64,000 nucleotides of DNA. It comes from Gnetum montanum. Lineage: Eukaryota > Streptophyta > Gnetopsida > Gnetales > Gnetaceae. Under the pieces are notes generated by a model. It was given only the letters and a program-made list of their open reading frames with translations. It had not been told where the DNA came from and did no database searches. The DNA is taken from contig MNCI01017812.1 in assembly GCA_015680685.1 (NCBI GenBank), forward strand, positions 74,270-138,269. Direction: 5' to 3'. This document shows positions 36,929-48,028 of this stretch, in pieces. The position numbers and the translations under genes are program-made. Each line of letters starts with the position of its first letter. Position 1 is the stretch's first letter.

Positions 36929-37870
36929 ATTTAAACCTTTTGAAAGGGAATAATTGCTTAGAGTTTTAAGTTACCAAAAGGTAGAGGATCATCTAGAAGA
37001 CACCTAGGCCTTCCAGTAGGAAATAATTAGCTGGCATTTGTGGCTTCTAAAATATAGAGGATCATACAGTAGCAACTGCTACGTAAACTACGAGGCAGTG
37101 CGACTAGCACCCTCTCATAGTTCCAACCGAAAGGCATTCAAACCTTCTAGAAGGGAACAACTGCTTGGAGTTTGAGGCTACCAAAAAGTTGATAATCACC
37201 CAAAAGGCATTCAAACCTTCTGGAAGAAAATAATTGGTTGGAGTTTATAGCTTTTGGAAGAGAGAGGGTCATCCAATAGTAAGTACTATCTAAATTGCGA
37301 GGCAGTGCGACTAGCACCTATCTACAATCCTAATCAGAAGACATTTAAACCTTCCAGAAAGAAATAATTGCTTAGATTTTTAAGCTATCAAAAGATAAAG
37401 GATCATCTGGAAGGGAAAAATGTCAACTGAAAAGCATCCAAGCCTTCCAATAGAGAATAATTGGTTGGAGTTTATGGCTTCCACAAGGCAAAGGGTTATC
37501 GAATAGCAAGTACTATGTAAACTATGAGGCAGTGCAACTAGCACCCTTGCACAGTCCCAACCAAAAGGCACTTAAACCTTTTGAAAGGGGATAATTGTTT
37601 AGAGTTTAAGGCTACCATAAGGCAGAGGATCATCTAGGAGGCTGAAAATCAACTAGAAGGCATTTAGACCTTCCAAAAGGGAATAATTGGTTAGATTTTG
37701 TGGCTTTTGAAAGGTAGAGGATCATTCAGTAGCAAGGTCTAGGTAAAATACAAGGCACTACAACTAGCATCCTCCCACAGTCCCAACCAGAAGGCATTAA
37801 AAGCTATCGAAAGGAAATAACTGCTTAGAGTTTTAAGATACCAAAAGGCAGAGGGTCATCTGGAAGGCTA
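36929..37870. repeat. Satellite array, part 3
   Basis: Landmarks at about 37,107, 37,310, 37,528 and 37,755, again roughly 200-225 bp apart, with the same dimeric monomer. The array ends within a monomer at about 37,870 (GGTCATCTGGAAGGC). Confidence 0.88.
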
Positions 37871-39780
37871 ATGCTACAGGTCAAAGCTATTCATAACCTT
37901 CAAAAATTATTGCACAGAGATACTGCTAATGTAATGGTTTTCTTGTTTAGCCTCTTTTTTAAACAATATATGAAAATTAAAATTTTATTTAATGCATCTA
38001 GATGTTCAGCTTTTTCTCTTATAGTTTCTTGATAATGATACATTGTAAAAACTGTATGTAAATGCACATCTTAAGACTGCAAAGCCATGATTTAAAAAAA
38101 TGACTAAAAATGATGATTAACATAATGGAATAGAGAAATCTATGAAATTTTATTTAATCACAATTTCTCAAATACTCTGTCCACGAAATCCCTGAGTTTT
38201 TTCATTAGTGTAATACATTCATGTGGTTTAGTCATTGAAATTAAGAAAACATCTTTTGTAAAATATAAATACATTGATGCATAAATTATGAAACTAAATT
38301 ATTCTTATCTTCTTAAATCATGGGTAGCTTTGGGCCTTCCAATGTTAGCTTCTCTGATTCTCAATACCTTTGCTTACTTCTTTAATCTTATTCCTAAACA
38401 ACATAGGCATCTAGTAGAGTGTCCAAAATTTTTCTTTGATGTTATTGAAGCATAATATAATGCTCTCCAAACTTAAGATACCTATGGTTTGAACTCTGGA
38501 GTAAAAATAATGCTTTGGTCCATGGCATAGTTTTGTGATAGGATTTGTTGCTAATTGGTCTTGTGATACTCTAGTTTGCTTTTCAATTGCTTTCAAGTTT
38601 TCTCAAAGTTTAAAGGTTACTCTTATAAACTTGTGTACTTTCTATTTTTCATTGGATTGATTAGGATTAATAAATTTCAACTAAAAATTCACAAATATAA
38701 GTATTTTACGTTGTTTCTAAGGTTACTTGGGAGCATGTATAGGTTCATAATCATGGACTTAACATTCTAGTTTTGAGTATTTCAGTGAGCATTAGATATG
38801 CTTTAAAAAAAAGAGAAAGGAAGAAGTCTTAAGCCACAAAAGTTAATGGTAACACAATATATCATTTGACTATTCCATAAGAAAACCTTGCTAAATTCTT
38901 AAAATTATTTGTAATTCTATGGATTTGATCTGCTTGAAATTTTGCCTTTCCTATGATCTTGTTTACTAATAGTATCATTGAAGTGGCACTTTCAAAGTTT
39001 TAAGCTTTGAAATAAATATAGTCTCAATTAGCTAAAATTAATTTATAAGACATTTCCCTGGAATCATTACAAACATAACATTGCTTTTATAGTTCTCTAC
39101 TAGTATTAACATGAATCTAAACATTTTAAAAAATCTACTATTACATTATTTTAAGAAATATAACATAAGATGAAATAGATTTTCTAACCCACCAAAATAT
39201 GCTTAATCTCAAAATTGTGTTTCAACATGTTTAACGTGATTTTAATGTAACATAATCCTCACAATGAGAAGAAATGATTTTTTGTTTTAAAAATAAAATC
39301 TACAATGAATGAGGCAAATATTTTCTCTAGATAAGCACTATAGAAAGGTGACAGAAGCAAAAGCTTTCAGAAAAAATGACATAACCAGCTATGAAAATGA
39401 GTAAGCCATTATCCATAACTACATGTCTTTTATATTAGGACAAAAAACCACTTAGAAATCACTTATTAAATCTGTCATATGTTTTCTTTTCCTCTCTTCA
39501 TTCCTTGTATTATAATTTGAAACCAGACCTTCTCTGCAGAAAATTAAGTTGCCATCACATGTAAGAAGTTATAATCCATAAGCTGAACAATGTCTCAAAA
39601 CAACCATTAGGAGAAAAACAGTACGAGAAAATTGCGACTCGCATGATGATCACAATCTAGATCAAAAAAGCATAAATAATAGTGTGAGGGAACTGCAACT
39701 CACATGTCAGTTGCAGTTTGAAGAAAAAGGACAAAACCAATGCAACAGAATTGCAATTCAATATAGATTTTATGCAATGG
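37871..39780. other. AT-rich intergenic DNA
   Basis: No gene, repeat family or RNA gene was recognised on either strand. The longest frames (38,411-38,596 and 38,576-38,770) are short and have no recognisable domain. Confidence 0.5.
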
Positions 39781-39784
39781 ATTC

Positions 39785-40095
39785 TAACCTTATTGTTGGA
39801 TCTAGATTCAAGCCACTTGGCAAGCGTGAAGAGAAAGATGAGGGATCCTACTTCTTGGTAATCATGCATGCCCACACTGCCCGCCACTATAGCTAGAAAG
39901 AGTTGTCCTTCAAATTTACTAAAGAGAAACAAAAACAGAAAATGCTCACAACATTTTGTGATGGGTGGTGCCTACGATTAGCATAAGGACATTGATGTCT
40001 AGAATGCAGCCTTTGAGCACTACAAAGCTTCTTACCACAATTGGCAGAAGTCTTGCAGCCATGGCCCCCAAAGCCATCCACTTGAGAGTAGCATG
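39785..40095 (-). pseudogene. Heavy-metal P1B-ATPase (HMA) gene fragment
   Basis: Two exon-like pieces on the minus strand. The upstream one (about 40,090-39,970) reads KWMALGAMAARLLPIVVRSF, then LDINVLMLIVG. The downstream one (about 39,890-39,790) follows a TTTCTCTTTAG acceptor and reads LFLAIVAGSVGMHDYQEVGS, then FLFTLAKWLESRSNNKV. These match consecutive membrane segments of plant Zn/Cd-transporting HMA2/3/4-type ATPases (LDINxLMLIA, VAxxGx..DYxEAG, FLFxxAEWLE). No TGE, CPC or DKTGT region is present, so only about 90 residues of a roughly 800-1,000 residue pump remain. Confidence 0.65.
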
Positions 40096-40099
40096 ACCT

Positions 40100-41600
40100 A
40101 GAAACTACCAAAGTTCACTACTAACATCACCCCTTACACTATCGTGTTTAGACTCAATCATTTTTTGCCCATTTTTAACTAGCCCACGCAGCCTGATACT
40201 TGCGTCCAATCTTGCCTAGTTTAGGGCTCTCACTGAAAAATAACCCACAAAAATAAGCCATCAATCTCAAAATTCATAGACATAATCCATTGAAAACCTA
40301 GAATTTAACCCAATAAAAAACTAAGCGAAGTTCAATAGCAAAGAAAACTAAGTAATGGTGCTACAAAGCAAAGTTTGGCATGCAAGGAAAAATGGGCGGG
40401 TAATGGCACCACTGAGAAGAGATGTTGGCTTTAAACAAATGAATGAATGATGCAAAATGGCAAATGCCCAATGATGCCCAAATTTTGCAATCTTTTATAG
40501 AATATGATTTGTAATGTGCATATGCACAACAACCTAGTCTATGATGCCCATGCCATGATATTCATTTGGAAACCCATCATACTTCAATATAAGTGATGCA
40601 TCACCATAGCAAAGCCATACCTATAGGCTTTTTACTACCTAATGGGACAATTATAACTTTTGCTATAGAAACGCAAGCATCAAACGCCACTTGCCATTAT
40701 TGAACCAAGCTTGCTACCCAGTGCGCATATTGATGGGAAGGGATAACAAAAATAGAAGGACAAACGAGAGGATAATCTAAAATAGACGAGAGAAGATTAC
40801 ACGAAGCTGATGCTTTATTTTTATTGCTCAAGTGTCACACCCTATTCAATATTAAACCAGACTTTATACAGGTTTTACAATGCAACTGAATTACAGAAAA
40901 TCTCAATCCAAGACAGAAAAATAGAAAATCAAGGAACAACAAACTACCACTACAAAAAGCTGTTAATGCAGGGTCAAGTTTGAATCATTTTCCTAACACA
41001 AAAAGCTGCGTGCTTGGAACTCCAAACATACGTGTCCAGGTGTCCATAAACGGGAGGAAAATTCGTACATCTGCCTGTCAATTTCTTCTGCGTCAGGGTT
41101 GCTTTCCGGTCCCAGTTTCTTCACGAGTCAAGGCAGCTTTAATGCGTCCGACTGTGCAGGAAAATAGAACGTTGACAGTTGTGACGGAGCCAACAGAAAA
41201 CTTCGCTGCGGGAGAAGAATCAACCAAGATCTGGAATACTACTGTGAGCAGAGATCCTGCAATGGTAGCAGCAGTACCAGCGGCTGAGCCGAAAGTTTAT
41301 CGAAATTTAGAAGTTGTGAGCGCGTCATTCCGTAACATGGCAAATCCTGACAAAAAGAGAGACACGTAGTCGGGATGTCCACCATCCATCCATATTCATG
41401 GCCACCATCCACCGGAGCGTAGATCACGTACAAGCCCGGTGCATCTGTGCTTCTTTGGTGCAGGATTAGCAGGTTCCCGTGCTTCCAAGTCTGGTTATAC
41501 ACGCTATTAAAATCCATCGCTTGAGAAAGACAGCAACAGCAATTGCGAAAGTAACTGTGGGGGAGGTAGCACACGTCTTTGAAAAACCTAGACATTCCCC
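40100..41600. other. Region without a confident gene
   Basis: Two overlapping opposite frames exist: plus 40,980-41,369 and minus 41,239-41,595. The minus one contains GLYVIYAPVDGGHEYGWMVD, which looks protein-like but matches no family I know. A minus-strand AATAAA-type signal near 40,820 could be the 3' end of a minus gene. Not enough to call a gene. Confidence 0.3.
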
Positions 41601-41636
41601 ACGCGGTTGCGTATTGTTAGTATAAACTTTGAGTTG

Positions 41637-41644
41637 TATAAATA
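41637..41644 (+). promoter_or_regulatory. TATA box of the B3-domain gene
   Basis: TATAAATA in the context TTGTATAAATAGAAGG, 65 bp upstream of the ATG at 41,702. Transcription would start near 41,670, leaving a leader of about 30 nt. Confidence 0.6.
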
Positions 41645-41701
41645 GAAGGCAGCATTGCACCGCAGATCCAGCAAAGTATCAGTCAAAGCATACAAGCAAC
41701 A

Positions 41702-42058
41702 ATGGCAGACGTTAGAGGCAACATGATTTTTGAAAACAGGCCAACTCCAAGTGATGTCTGCCCAAGGCAGTGCCGGCTCATAATACCGAAGCAGGAGTGG
41801 AATGAAGCAGTGAATCCACGCAATTCAGCAATTGCGCCACACTTGAATTTCTGGATCTCAGCGAGCCAGCCTAATACGGTGTTGCCGTGTCAGTTTCTTT
41901 TCAAACAGTGGAGCTCAGGATCTTACGTGTTCATCAAACAATGGAACAACTTCGTTCGTCTGCGGGGGTCGTCTTTGAAACCTTGCCTTACCATCATGGA
42001 TCTTGTTCTGTTTGGAGGTGTGCAGTATGTTCTGGTCTGTGTAGGAATCATCATGTAG
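41702..42058 (+). CDS. Small B3-domain (DUF313/REM-like) protein
   Basis: A single-exon frame of 118 residues starting MADVRGNMIF. Residues about 14-31 read TPSDVCPRQCRLIIPKQEW, resembling the start of plant B3 DNA-binding domains of the DUF313 type (TxSDV..xxRLxxPK). Residues about 70-90 read WSSGSYVFIKQWNNFVR, resembling the conserved strand where the usual GLKxGD motif follows. Here the next residues are LKPCLTIMDL, so that motif is altered. Such proteins bind DNA in the nucleus. The TATA box 65 bp upstream and the uninterrupted frame favour a real gene. A recent pseudogene or a truncated paralogue is possible. The family call is by eye only. Confidence 0.5.
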   Translation: MADVRGNMIFENRPTPSDVCPRQCRLIIPKQEWNEAVNPRNSAIAPHLNFWISASQPNTVLPCQFLFKQWSSGSYVFIKQWNNFVRLRGSSLKPCLTIMDLVLFGGVQYVLVCVGIIM

Positions 42059-42387
42059 GATAATAAATTACGCCTCCAAATCAATTCGACATATATGTAA
42101 GAAGTAGGATTAGAATTATGAAGAGGATGTAATAATGAGTTAACTTGTGATCCATGATTAAATGTGTTTTTGGATCTCGATTGATGCTTTTAAAGTATGT
42201 TTAATGTTTTTGATTAAGGTACTCAATCTTTAAATGTTTAAAGCTTTTTTTTGTGTTCAACATCTTTTATAGTAGTGTAGGTAAGATGACGTAACCATGA
42301 ATTAGATTTTTACTGGGCCAATTAGATATTTACTAAGTAAATAATTCAAATCCCAACTATTTAATATTGGAAATGTTCAAACTTTTA

Positions 42388-42490
42388 GATGTCAACCTAG
42401 TGGTATGGGTCTTGGCCTTGGGTGGGTCATAGGTTTAGTAACACTAAATTATAAACTTCTATGAATCTTAGGGTGTTTTACTTAAGTTCC
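42388..42490 (+). repeat. SINE-like dispersed repeat, copy 1
   Basis: CCTAGTGGTATGGGTCTTGG, then TAAACTTCTATGAATCTTAG, then AAGTTCCAATGCCCTC. The same ordered blocks recur at 63,590-63,730 and partly at 62,940-63,020 and 57,820-57,890. A tRNA-derived SINE is suggested by a B-box-like AGTTTGATTCT in the 63.6-kb copy. Confidence 0.4.
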
Positions 42491-42917
42491 AATGCCCTCA
42501 AAATTTTAGAATATGTCCCTTACCTTGTAAATACAACTTGATATTCCAAAACCCATGAAATAACTTTGAGTTTTACGTTATTTTTTCTTACTTTCGTGTT
42601 TTAAACTTTTGCGGAGAAAAAGTGTTTCGTGTTTCAACCAATCACAGAATATAAACTATACTCCGGCTCCGCGGAAAAGAATATTCGCAACGATGCCAGG
42701 AATCTTGCAAGTGGTGCATGCCAAAGCACGTTTTCAACGGCGTTTTATTCCAGTCGACGCCAGATGCAAGCAAATTTAAAAAATAATTTAACTTTGAGCA
42801 TCTGGGAATTCTGGGTCAAGAAAGACGGCTGTGAACTTTGAAATCAAACAAAATCGCGTAGCAGAGAGGCATTTTCCTCACTTCTGATCCCACGTCTCCG
42901 TCAAAGTAAAGCCAATT

Positions 42918-43130
42918 ATGAAATGAATGAAATGCTTTCTCTTCTCCGCCCTGCTGCTGCTGCTGCTCAAGAACAGGAGGAGGCTCAAACCAAGACCAAG
43001 AAATGGAGCCTCCGCCATTGCTTGCAGTGTTTTGGATGCTAATCGTTCTGGTATCGTCTCCAACATTTGCCCAAAACAACAACAGCAACGTAAGCATCAT
43101 CGATGTGGGCGTGGGAGTTATTGTGGATGA
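42918..43130 (+). promoter_or_regulatory. Upstream AUGs / overlapping uORFs of the GLR gene
   Basis: Four ATGs (42,918, 42,923, 42,927, 42,932) lie within 90 bp upstream of the GLR start and all are out of frame with it. The one at 42,927 opens 67 codons, running past the main ATG to 43,130. The frame of 42,923 and 42,932 also overlaps the main start, ending near 43,041. If the leader includes them they would reduce translation of the receptor. Whether the transcript starts upstream of them cannot be seen here. Confidence 0.45.
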
Positions 43131-46100
43131 ATCCAGCTGGGTCGCTAAAACATTGCTGCCAGCGTTCCAAATGGCCGCCGACGACATAAACAACCAGAGC
43201 GTCCTCGGAAAACGAGCTCGACTCGTCCTGCACTTCAACAACAGTGCCGACGATCCAATCCTCGCTGCTACCCAAGGTACGTACTACGTACCCAAATCCA
43301 AATCATGTAAGCTTCTTCAATTATTCCTCCTCACTAAAGTTGCTTCCCTTCCTGTTATGGTCGAAATACGATGATGGATCCGGTCCGGCGGGCGCAGCGC
43401 TTAAATTTCTGGAACAGACACAAGTTGCGAGCATCATAGGACCCCTGCACACGCACGAGGCACCGTTCGTGTCATACCTGTGCCAGGAATCGAACGTTCC
43501 CATGATCTCGTACTCGGTCACGGATCCTGCCATTTCTGGGCGCTCGAATCCCTTCTTCTTCAGACTCCCTCACAACGACGCGGCGCAGACGGAGGCCATC
43601 GCGGCCGTGGTCGGCCATTTCGGGTGGCCCAACGTCGCCGTCATTTACAGCGACGACGACTACGGCAGCGGCATTCTGCAATACCTCGCCCTGTCGCTCC
43701 ACCGCGTGGGCGCCAAGATTGCCCACAGATCGGGCATTCCCGCCATGGCGAGCACCGATTTTGTGCGAGCGGAGCTCTACAAAGTGGCCACCATGCAGAC
43801 GCGGGTGCTGCTCCTGCACATGACTGCAAATCCGGGCCTGCAACTCTTATGCGAGGCCACGGCGCTGGGTTTGCTGGATCAGGGTTTCGTATGGATCGTA
43901 ACCGAGGCCTTTGCCACCAAATTGGACGTAATGGAAGCGGCAGCCATGAATTGCATGCAGGGCGTGCTCGCCACCCGCACCTTCTTCCAGAATGACAGTC
44001 TCCATGCCGGATTCGCGGAAAGATGGCGAGACCGTTACGCCAGGAGCAGAGAATCCTCCGAAAGGGCCCCCATTAACGCGTATGTGTACTACGCTTACGA
44101 TTCCGTCTGGGCGGTAGCGCGGGCCGTGGCGGGCTTGCCGGACCGGGAATTCCGATTTTCCGACGACGGGGGGAACGTGAATGTGCTGGTTCAGGGCGCT
44201 GCGTTGCGGGAGCGCCTGGCGGGTTTGCATTTCCAGGGAGTCAGTGGTCCGGTGTGGTTCCAGGACGGTGAAATCCCAGGATCCTCGTACGAGATTCTCA
44301 ACATTGTGGGTGAAGGATACCGGCGAGTGGCGTTATGGAGCAGAAATGGTGAAGCTGGAGCCGAAGCTGGAGCCGAAGCTGGACTGTCTGGTGGATGGAT
44401 TGATGGATGTTTGGATTCGGTCACATGGCCTGGACAGACGAGCATGCCGCCGCGTGGATGGGCTAATCCCAATTTGGGGAAGAAGCTTAGGATTGCAGTG
44501 CCGCTGCCGATTGGATCTCCGGAATTCATAAGTTATGAAGCGACGAAGAAGAGCGATCCTGCGTTTGTGATTACAGGCGGTTTTGTCATTGATGTGTTCA
44601 AAGCTGTGCTGGAGAATCTGCCGTATGCGCTGCCTTACGAATTTGTGGCTGTGGGTAAGGACAATGTCACTGCTGGCCCCGACTACAATACCATCGTGCA
44701 GATGGTCTCCCGTAAGGTACGCCCACGCCTCCCTCACCTTCTTCTTGAATTTGGCTTTGTTTTGACTGCATCATAAATCATAAGAAAACGACGGTGGTGC
44801 TGCTGCCCAAGTTTGAATTCAAGAACATGGTGAGTTGAAATCAAACATTGATGCTGGTTCGTTGGAGGGGACTTTGATTCCGCGTTAACAAGACTTGGTT
44901 GGGCTTGGTTGGAATGCTCATAGTTTGAGAAATCTGCCATTGATTAACGGCAAGATCTGGGATATATGGCAATGCAACATTCAAAATCGGATTGGACATT
45001 TAATCTAATAAATAGTGATATATTTTTATAGATTTTTTAAGTTTACTGTATTGTTTATTACTAATTCGGATGCCCAAGGACAACTAAAATTTCTATATTT
45101 GATTTTCCCCTCTAATTGAGCTCTTAGATGAAAAAATTAGAAAATGCAGCTACTAACATGGGTGAATATAACTGCTCTATTTTGCTAATATTGATGATTT
45201 TAGTTCAATTCTTACCCCAATTTATTCAGACTTTTCCAATCCAATTTATAAAAACAGCTGCGCACCATCCCATCCAATTTTTCAATCTATGGAAATGCTA
45301 TCTGAACAATCAATCTTCGTGGTCACTGTTTGGAAAATATAAAACGTCAAGTAGAGTTCGTAGAAGCTAAAAACAAAGATTAGTCAAACCTTGTAAGTTC
45401 TAACGACGGATGGATTGAGGCGATCGTTGCAGGAGGTGGATGCCGTTGTGGGAGATATTACGATACTGGCGAATCGAAGCAATTACGTTGACTTCTCGCA
45501 GCAATACCTGGAATCAGGCCTGGTTATGATGGTGAAGGCCCGCAACCAAAGATTAGCTGGCTGGTGGACCTTCACATGGCCCTTCACTGCCTCCTTGTGG
45601 TGTCTGACGGGGGTTTCCTTGATTGGCATCGGATTTCTTATCTGGTTCCTTGAACACACACAAAATGAAGATTTCAGAAAAGAACATCCGGTTGACCTAG
45701 TCGTCACAGTGATTTGGTAACTAATTTTCCGTTGATTTGTTACATATCCGGTTGACCAAGTCTTCTGTAGCATTCCAAGCTTAGATGTACGCCATCCATG
45801 ACTGTAAAAGTCAGGGATATGGACTTCCATCGAATCAGTTTCATACTTCTTTATTATCCATAAAATAGTATGCTAATTCACTCATTCCTGTGTAGGTTCG
45901 CATTCTCCACATTAGTCTTCGCTTACAGTTAAGTACAGTGCCCATCCCTTGCATTGGAATTTCTGGTTCCGCTGATTTTTTGAAACAGAATGGAAAAGAA
46001 AAAACAGAACCCGACTACTGAATCATCAGAAACTCATTTATCTGATTGTGCAGAGGAAGAAATCAAGGGCCTTCCGGCAAAAGCTGTACTTCTGGCGTGG

Positions 46101-47172
46101 TTACCCTGCGTACTAGTAATCACAACCAGCTATACTGCGAGCTTGACATCAATGCTGACAGTGGAGTACATAGAACCAGTATTCAAAGATTTCGAGAGCT
46201 TAAATCAAAGCGGAATGAAAATCGGTCACAAGGAGGGATCGTTTATACGAGAATGGCTGGTACAGCAATTCAATGTTTCGCCACAAAGGCTGGTAGCCTT
46301 CAACACATCGGATGAATACGAGGAAGCTCTCAACCATGAACGAGTGGGTGCAATTTTCTCCAACAAGGCTCACCTTCAAGTTTTCCTGTCCCAGAGATGC
46401 GGCTTCGTCACGGCGGGTCCAGTTTACAGAACCGGCGGCTTCGGCTTCGTATGATTCCATCTTTTCTCAATCTACTGAAACCCAACACTGAATTCATGCA
46501 AAATTTCAATTTATTTTCTGGGTCGCCATCGAATTCATGATGAAGAAGATCCAACTTTGTGATGTGATGACTTGACAGGCATTTCCGCATGGATCTGCGC
46601 TGGTTTCGGATGTGTCTGAAGCGATTCTGAACCTGTCGGAGAGCAAAGAGATGGACAGGATTGCGAACAAGTGGTTGAACAGCACTGCCTGCACGCAAGT
46701 GGGTGCCCAAGTATCATCCAATAGTTTGGGAGTGCAGAGCCTGTTGGGTCTATTTCTAATCGCAGGCGTAGCCTCTGTGCTGCTTTCTTTGATGTTCCTG
46801 TGTTCCAGCGTTGTTAAATATTATAAGGATCCACGCGTCTCGCAGAATCAGAATCGGAATCGACGGAACTTGACGTTTTTAAGGTTCATGACGGAGTTGG
46901 ATCCTAGCGTCTCGCAGAATCAGAATCGGAATCAAAGGCAGGAGGAGGAGGAGGAGAGAAGAATAGATGCAGCAGAGAATCCAAGGCTTGGGATGGAACG
47001 GGCTGGGCGAAGACAAATAGAAATTCAGATGCTGCAAACAACGCAACCATTACAGGCCGACCAGAGACCTGACACCACCAACGTCAACATCTTGAGTATG
47101 AACATGACCAGGGGCAGCGGCCCAAGTGAGGATAATATGTCAAGAGTCAAGACGGATATCCTTTCGCTCTGA
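43003..47172 (+). CDS. Plant glutamate receptor-like channel (GLR), six exons
   Basis: Exons 43,003-43,276, 43,398-44,716, 45,433-45,716, 45,896-45,927, 46,054-46,448 and 46,579-47,172; all introns are GT-AG and the joined frame is 2,898 nt, 965 residues, full length for the family. Domains: signal peptide 1-23; amino-terminal ligand-sensing domain about 30-430 (VGVGVIVDESSWV, IIGPLHTHEAPFV); S1 from about 453 with VGDITILANRSNYVDF (Asp539 and Arg546 at the ligand-binding spacing); M1 about 576-604; pore loop about 616-636; M3 with SYTASLTSML at 662-671; S2; M4 about 822-845; a cytosolic tail of 120 residues. Plant GLRs are amino-acid-gated Ca2+-permeable channels in wound and calcium signalling. 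Oddities: the usual DExPY motif in S2 reads SNKAHL; the tail contains a duplicated VSQNQNRN segment. No stop or frameshift was found, so it looks functional. Subclade not assigned. Confidence 0.95.
46828..46940 (+). repeat. Duplication inside the GLR C-terminal tail
   Basis: GCGTCTCGCAGAATCAGAAT occurs at about 46,836 and 46,909 (73 bp apart), giving two copies of DP-[RS]-VSQNQNRN in the protein. The spacing is not a multiple of three, yet both copies read in the same frame only because their flanks differ slightly in length. Confidence 0.7.
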
Positions 47173-47321
47173 TTCATCCTCCGAAGGCGTGCAATCGGAG
47201 ATCGAGTTCGATGAAGACACTCGTCCAATTTTGAATGCTACCAGACTCTCTTAGAGTCCTGGTGTCCTATGGACAAGCTGGGCATTAAATTCAGCATGTG
47301 CAACTAATATTGTTCCAACCG

Positions 47322-47369
47322 GCAAAACTATTACTTACATGTCGAGCAAAACTATTACTTACATGTCGA
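47322..47369 (+). repeat. 24-bp perfect tandem duplication in the GLR 3' UTR
   Basis: Two adjacent identical units starting GCAAAACTATTACTTACATG. Confidence 0.85.
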
Positions 47370-47403
47370 TGGTGAGAGGCTTTGTATTACTATTCATTAT
47401 TGG

Positions 47404-47409
47404 AATAAA
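47404..47409 (+). terminator. Polyadenylation signal of the GLR gene
   Basis: AATAAA 232 bp after the stop codon, followed by a second, weaker ATAAAG. It gives a 3' UTR of about 250 nt. Confidence 0.5.
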
Positions 47410-47429
47410 GGAATGAGATAAAGCTTTAT

Positions 47430-47971
47430 TTCATTTCAATACCTAGAGGATTTATTGGGTGACTTTTCTATTTTTAGTGTAAAAAAATAAATTAACAAAA
47501 AAACATGGGGAAAAACAAGAACAACCCTAGCAAAAAAAGAGGCTCCTAGATCTTTATATTAACTCAGAGAATTTCTTAAACACAATGAACTCAAAGAGAA
47601 TTTCTTAAACATAATGAACAATAGAGAATGGAAAAAAAGAAAGCATAGGGATGAAAGCCAAACACATTGCCTTCAAGGCTTCCTTGTAACCATATTTATA
47701 GCATGCGATGATGGAGATTCACAGGTAGTGTTAACCAAATGTAATTGATATTAACAGCAAAGACGAACAACAATTTACATTGACTATATTTCATCTGCAG
47801 TTAAATACTCAACACTGTAGTTTATTACAACATAACAAAAAAAGATAGTGCTTGTAATCAAAGAGATGACAATATTCGAGCTTATGTAAATAGCAGTTGC
47901 CTTCACTTTACTCATATATTGGACACATATTAGGTTTTTATAAAAGGTATGGACTCTCCAAATTGACCAAG
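47430..47971. other. Intergenic DNA between GLR and element 3
   Basis: No gene recognised. 47,565-47,625 holds a short imperfect duplication around AGAGAATTTCTTAAAC. Confidence 0.5.
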
Positions 47972-47980
47972 TGATGAGTC

Positions 47981-48004
47981 GCGATATCGTGTATACGATA
48001 TCGC
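47981..48004. promoter_or_regulatory. Perfect palindrome upstream of the LTR TATA box
   Basis: Arms GCGATATCGT and ACGATATCGC are perfectly complementary, 10 bp each, with a 4-bp loop GTAT, 17 bp upstream of the TATA box. Likely a binding site for a dimeric factor or a hairpin. The function is inferred from position only. Confidence 0.6.
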
Positions 48005-48020
48005 ATCCTACCTCATCTTC

Positions 48021-48028
48021 TATAAATA
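48021..48028 (+). promoter_or_regulatory. TATA box of element 3 LTR
   Basis: TATAAATA in CTTCTATAAATAAGAAGC, 50 bp into the LTR, implying a very short U3. Confidence 0.65.

Noticed and set aside
41239-41595. 118-codon minus-strand frame with GLYVIYAPVDGGHEYG
   Set aside because: It looks protein-like, but no family, start context or splice partners could be established and an opposite frame overlaps.
42629-42841. 70-codon plus-strand frame upstream of GLR
   Set aside because: No family motif or promoter; probably chance in the GLR 5' flank.
43321-44737. Several long minus-strand and off-frame plus-strand frames over GLR exon 2
   Set aside because: Shadows of a GC-rich coding exon; the plus frame gives a full receptor with known motifs.
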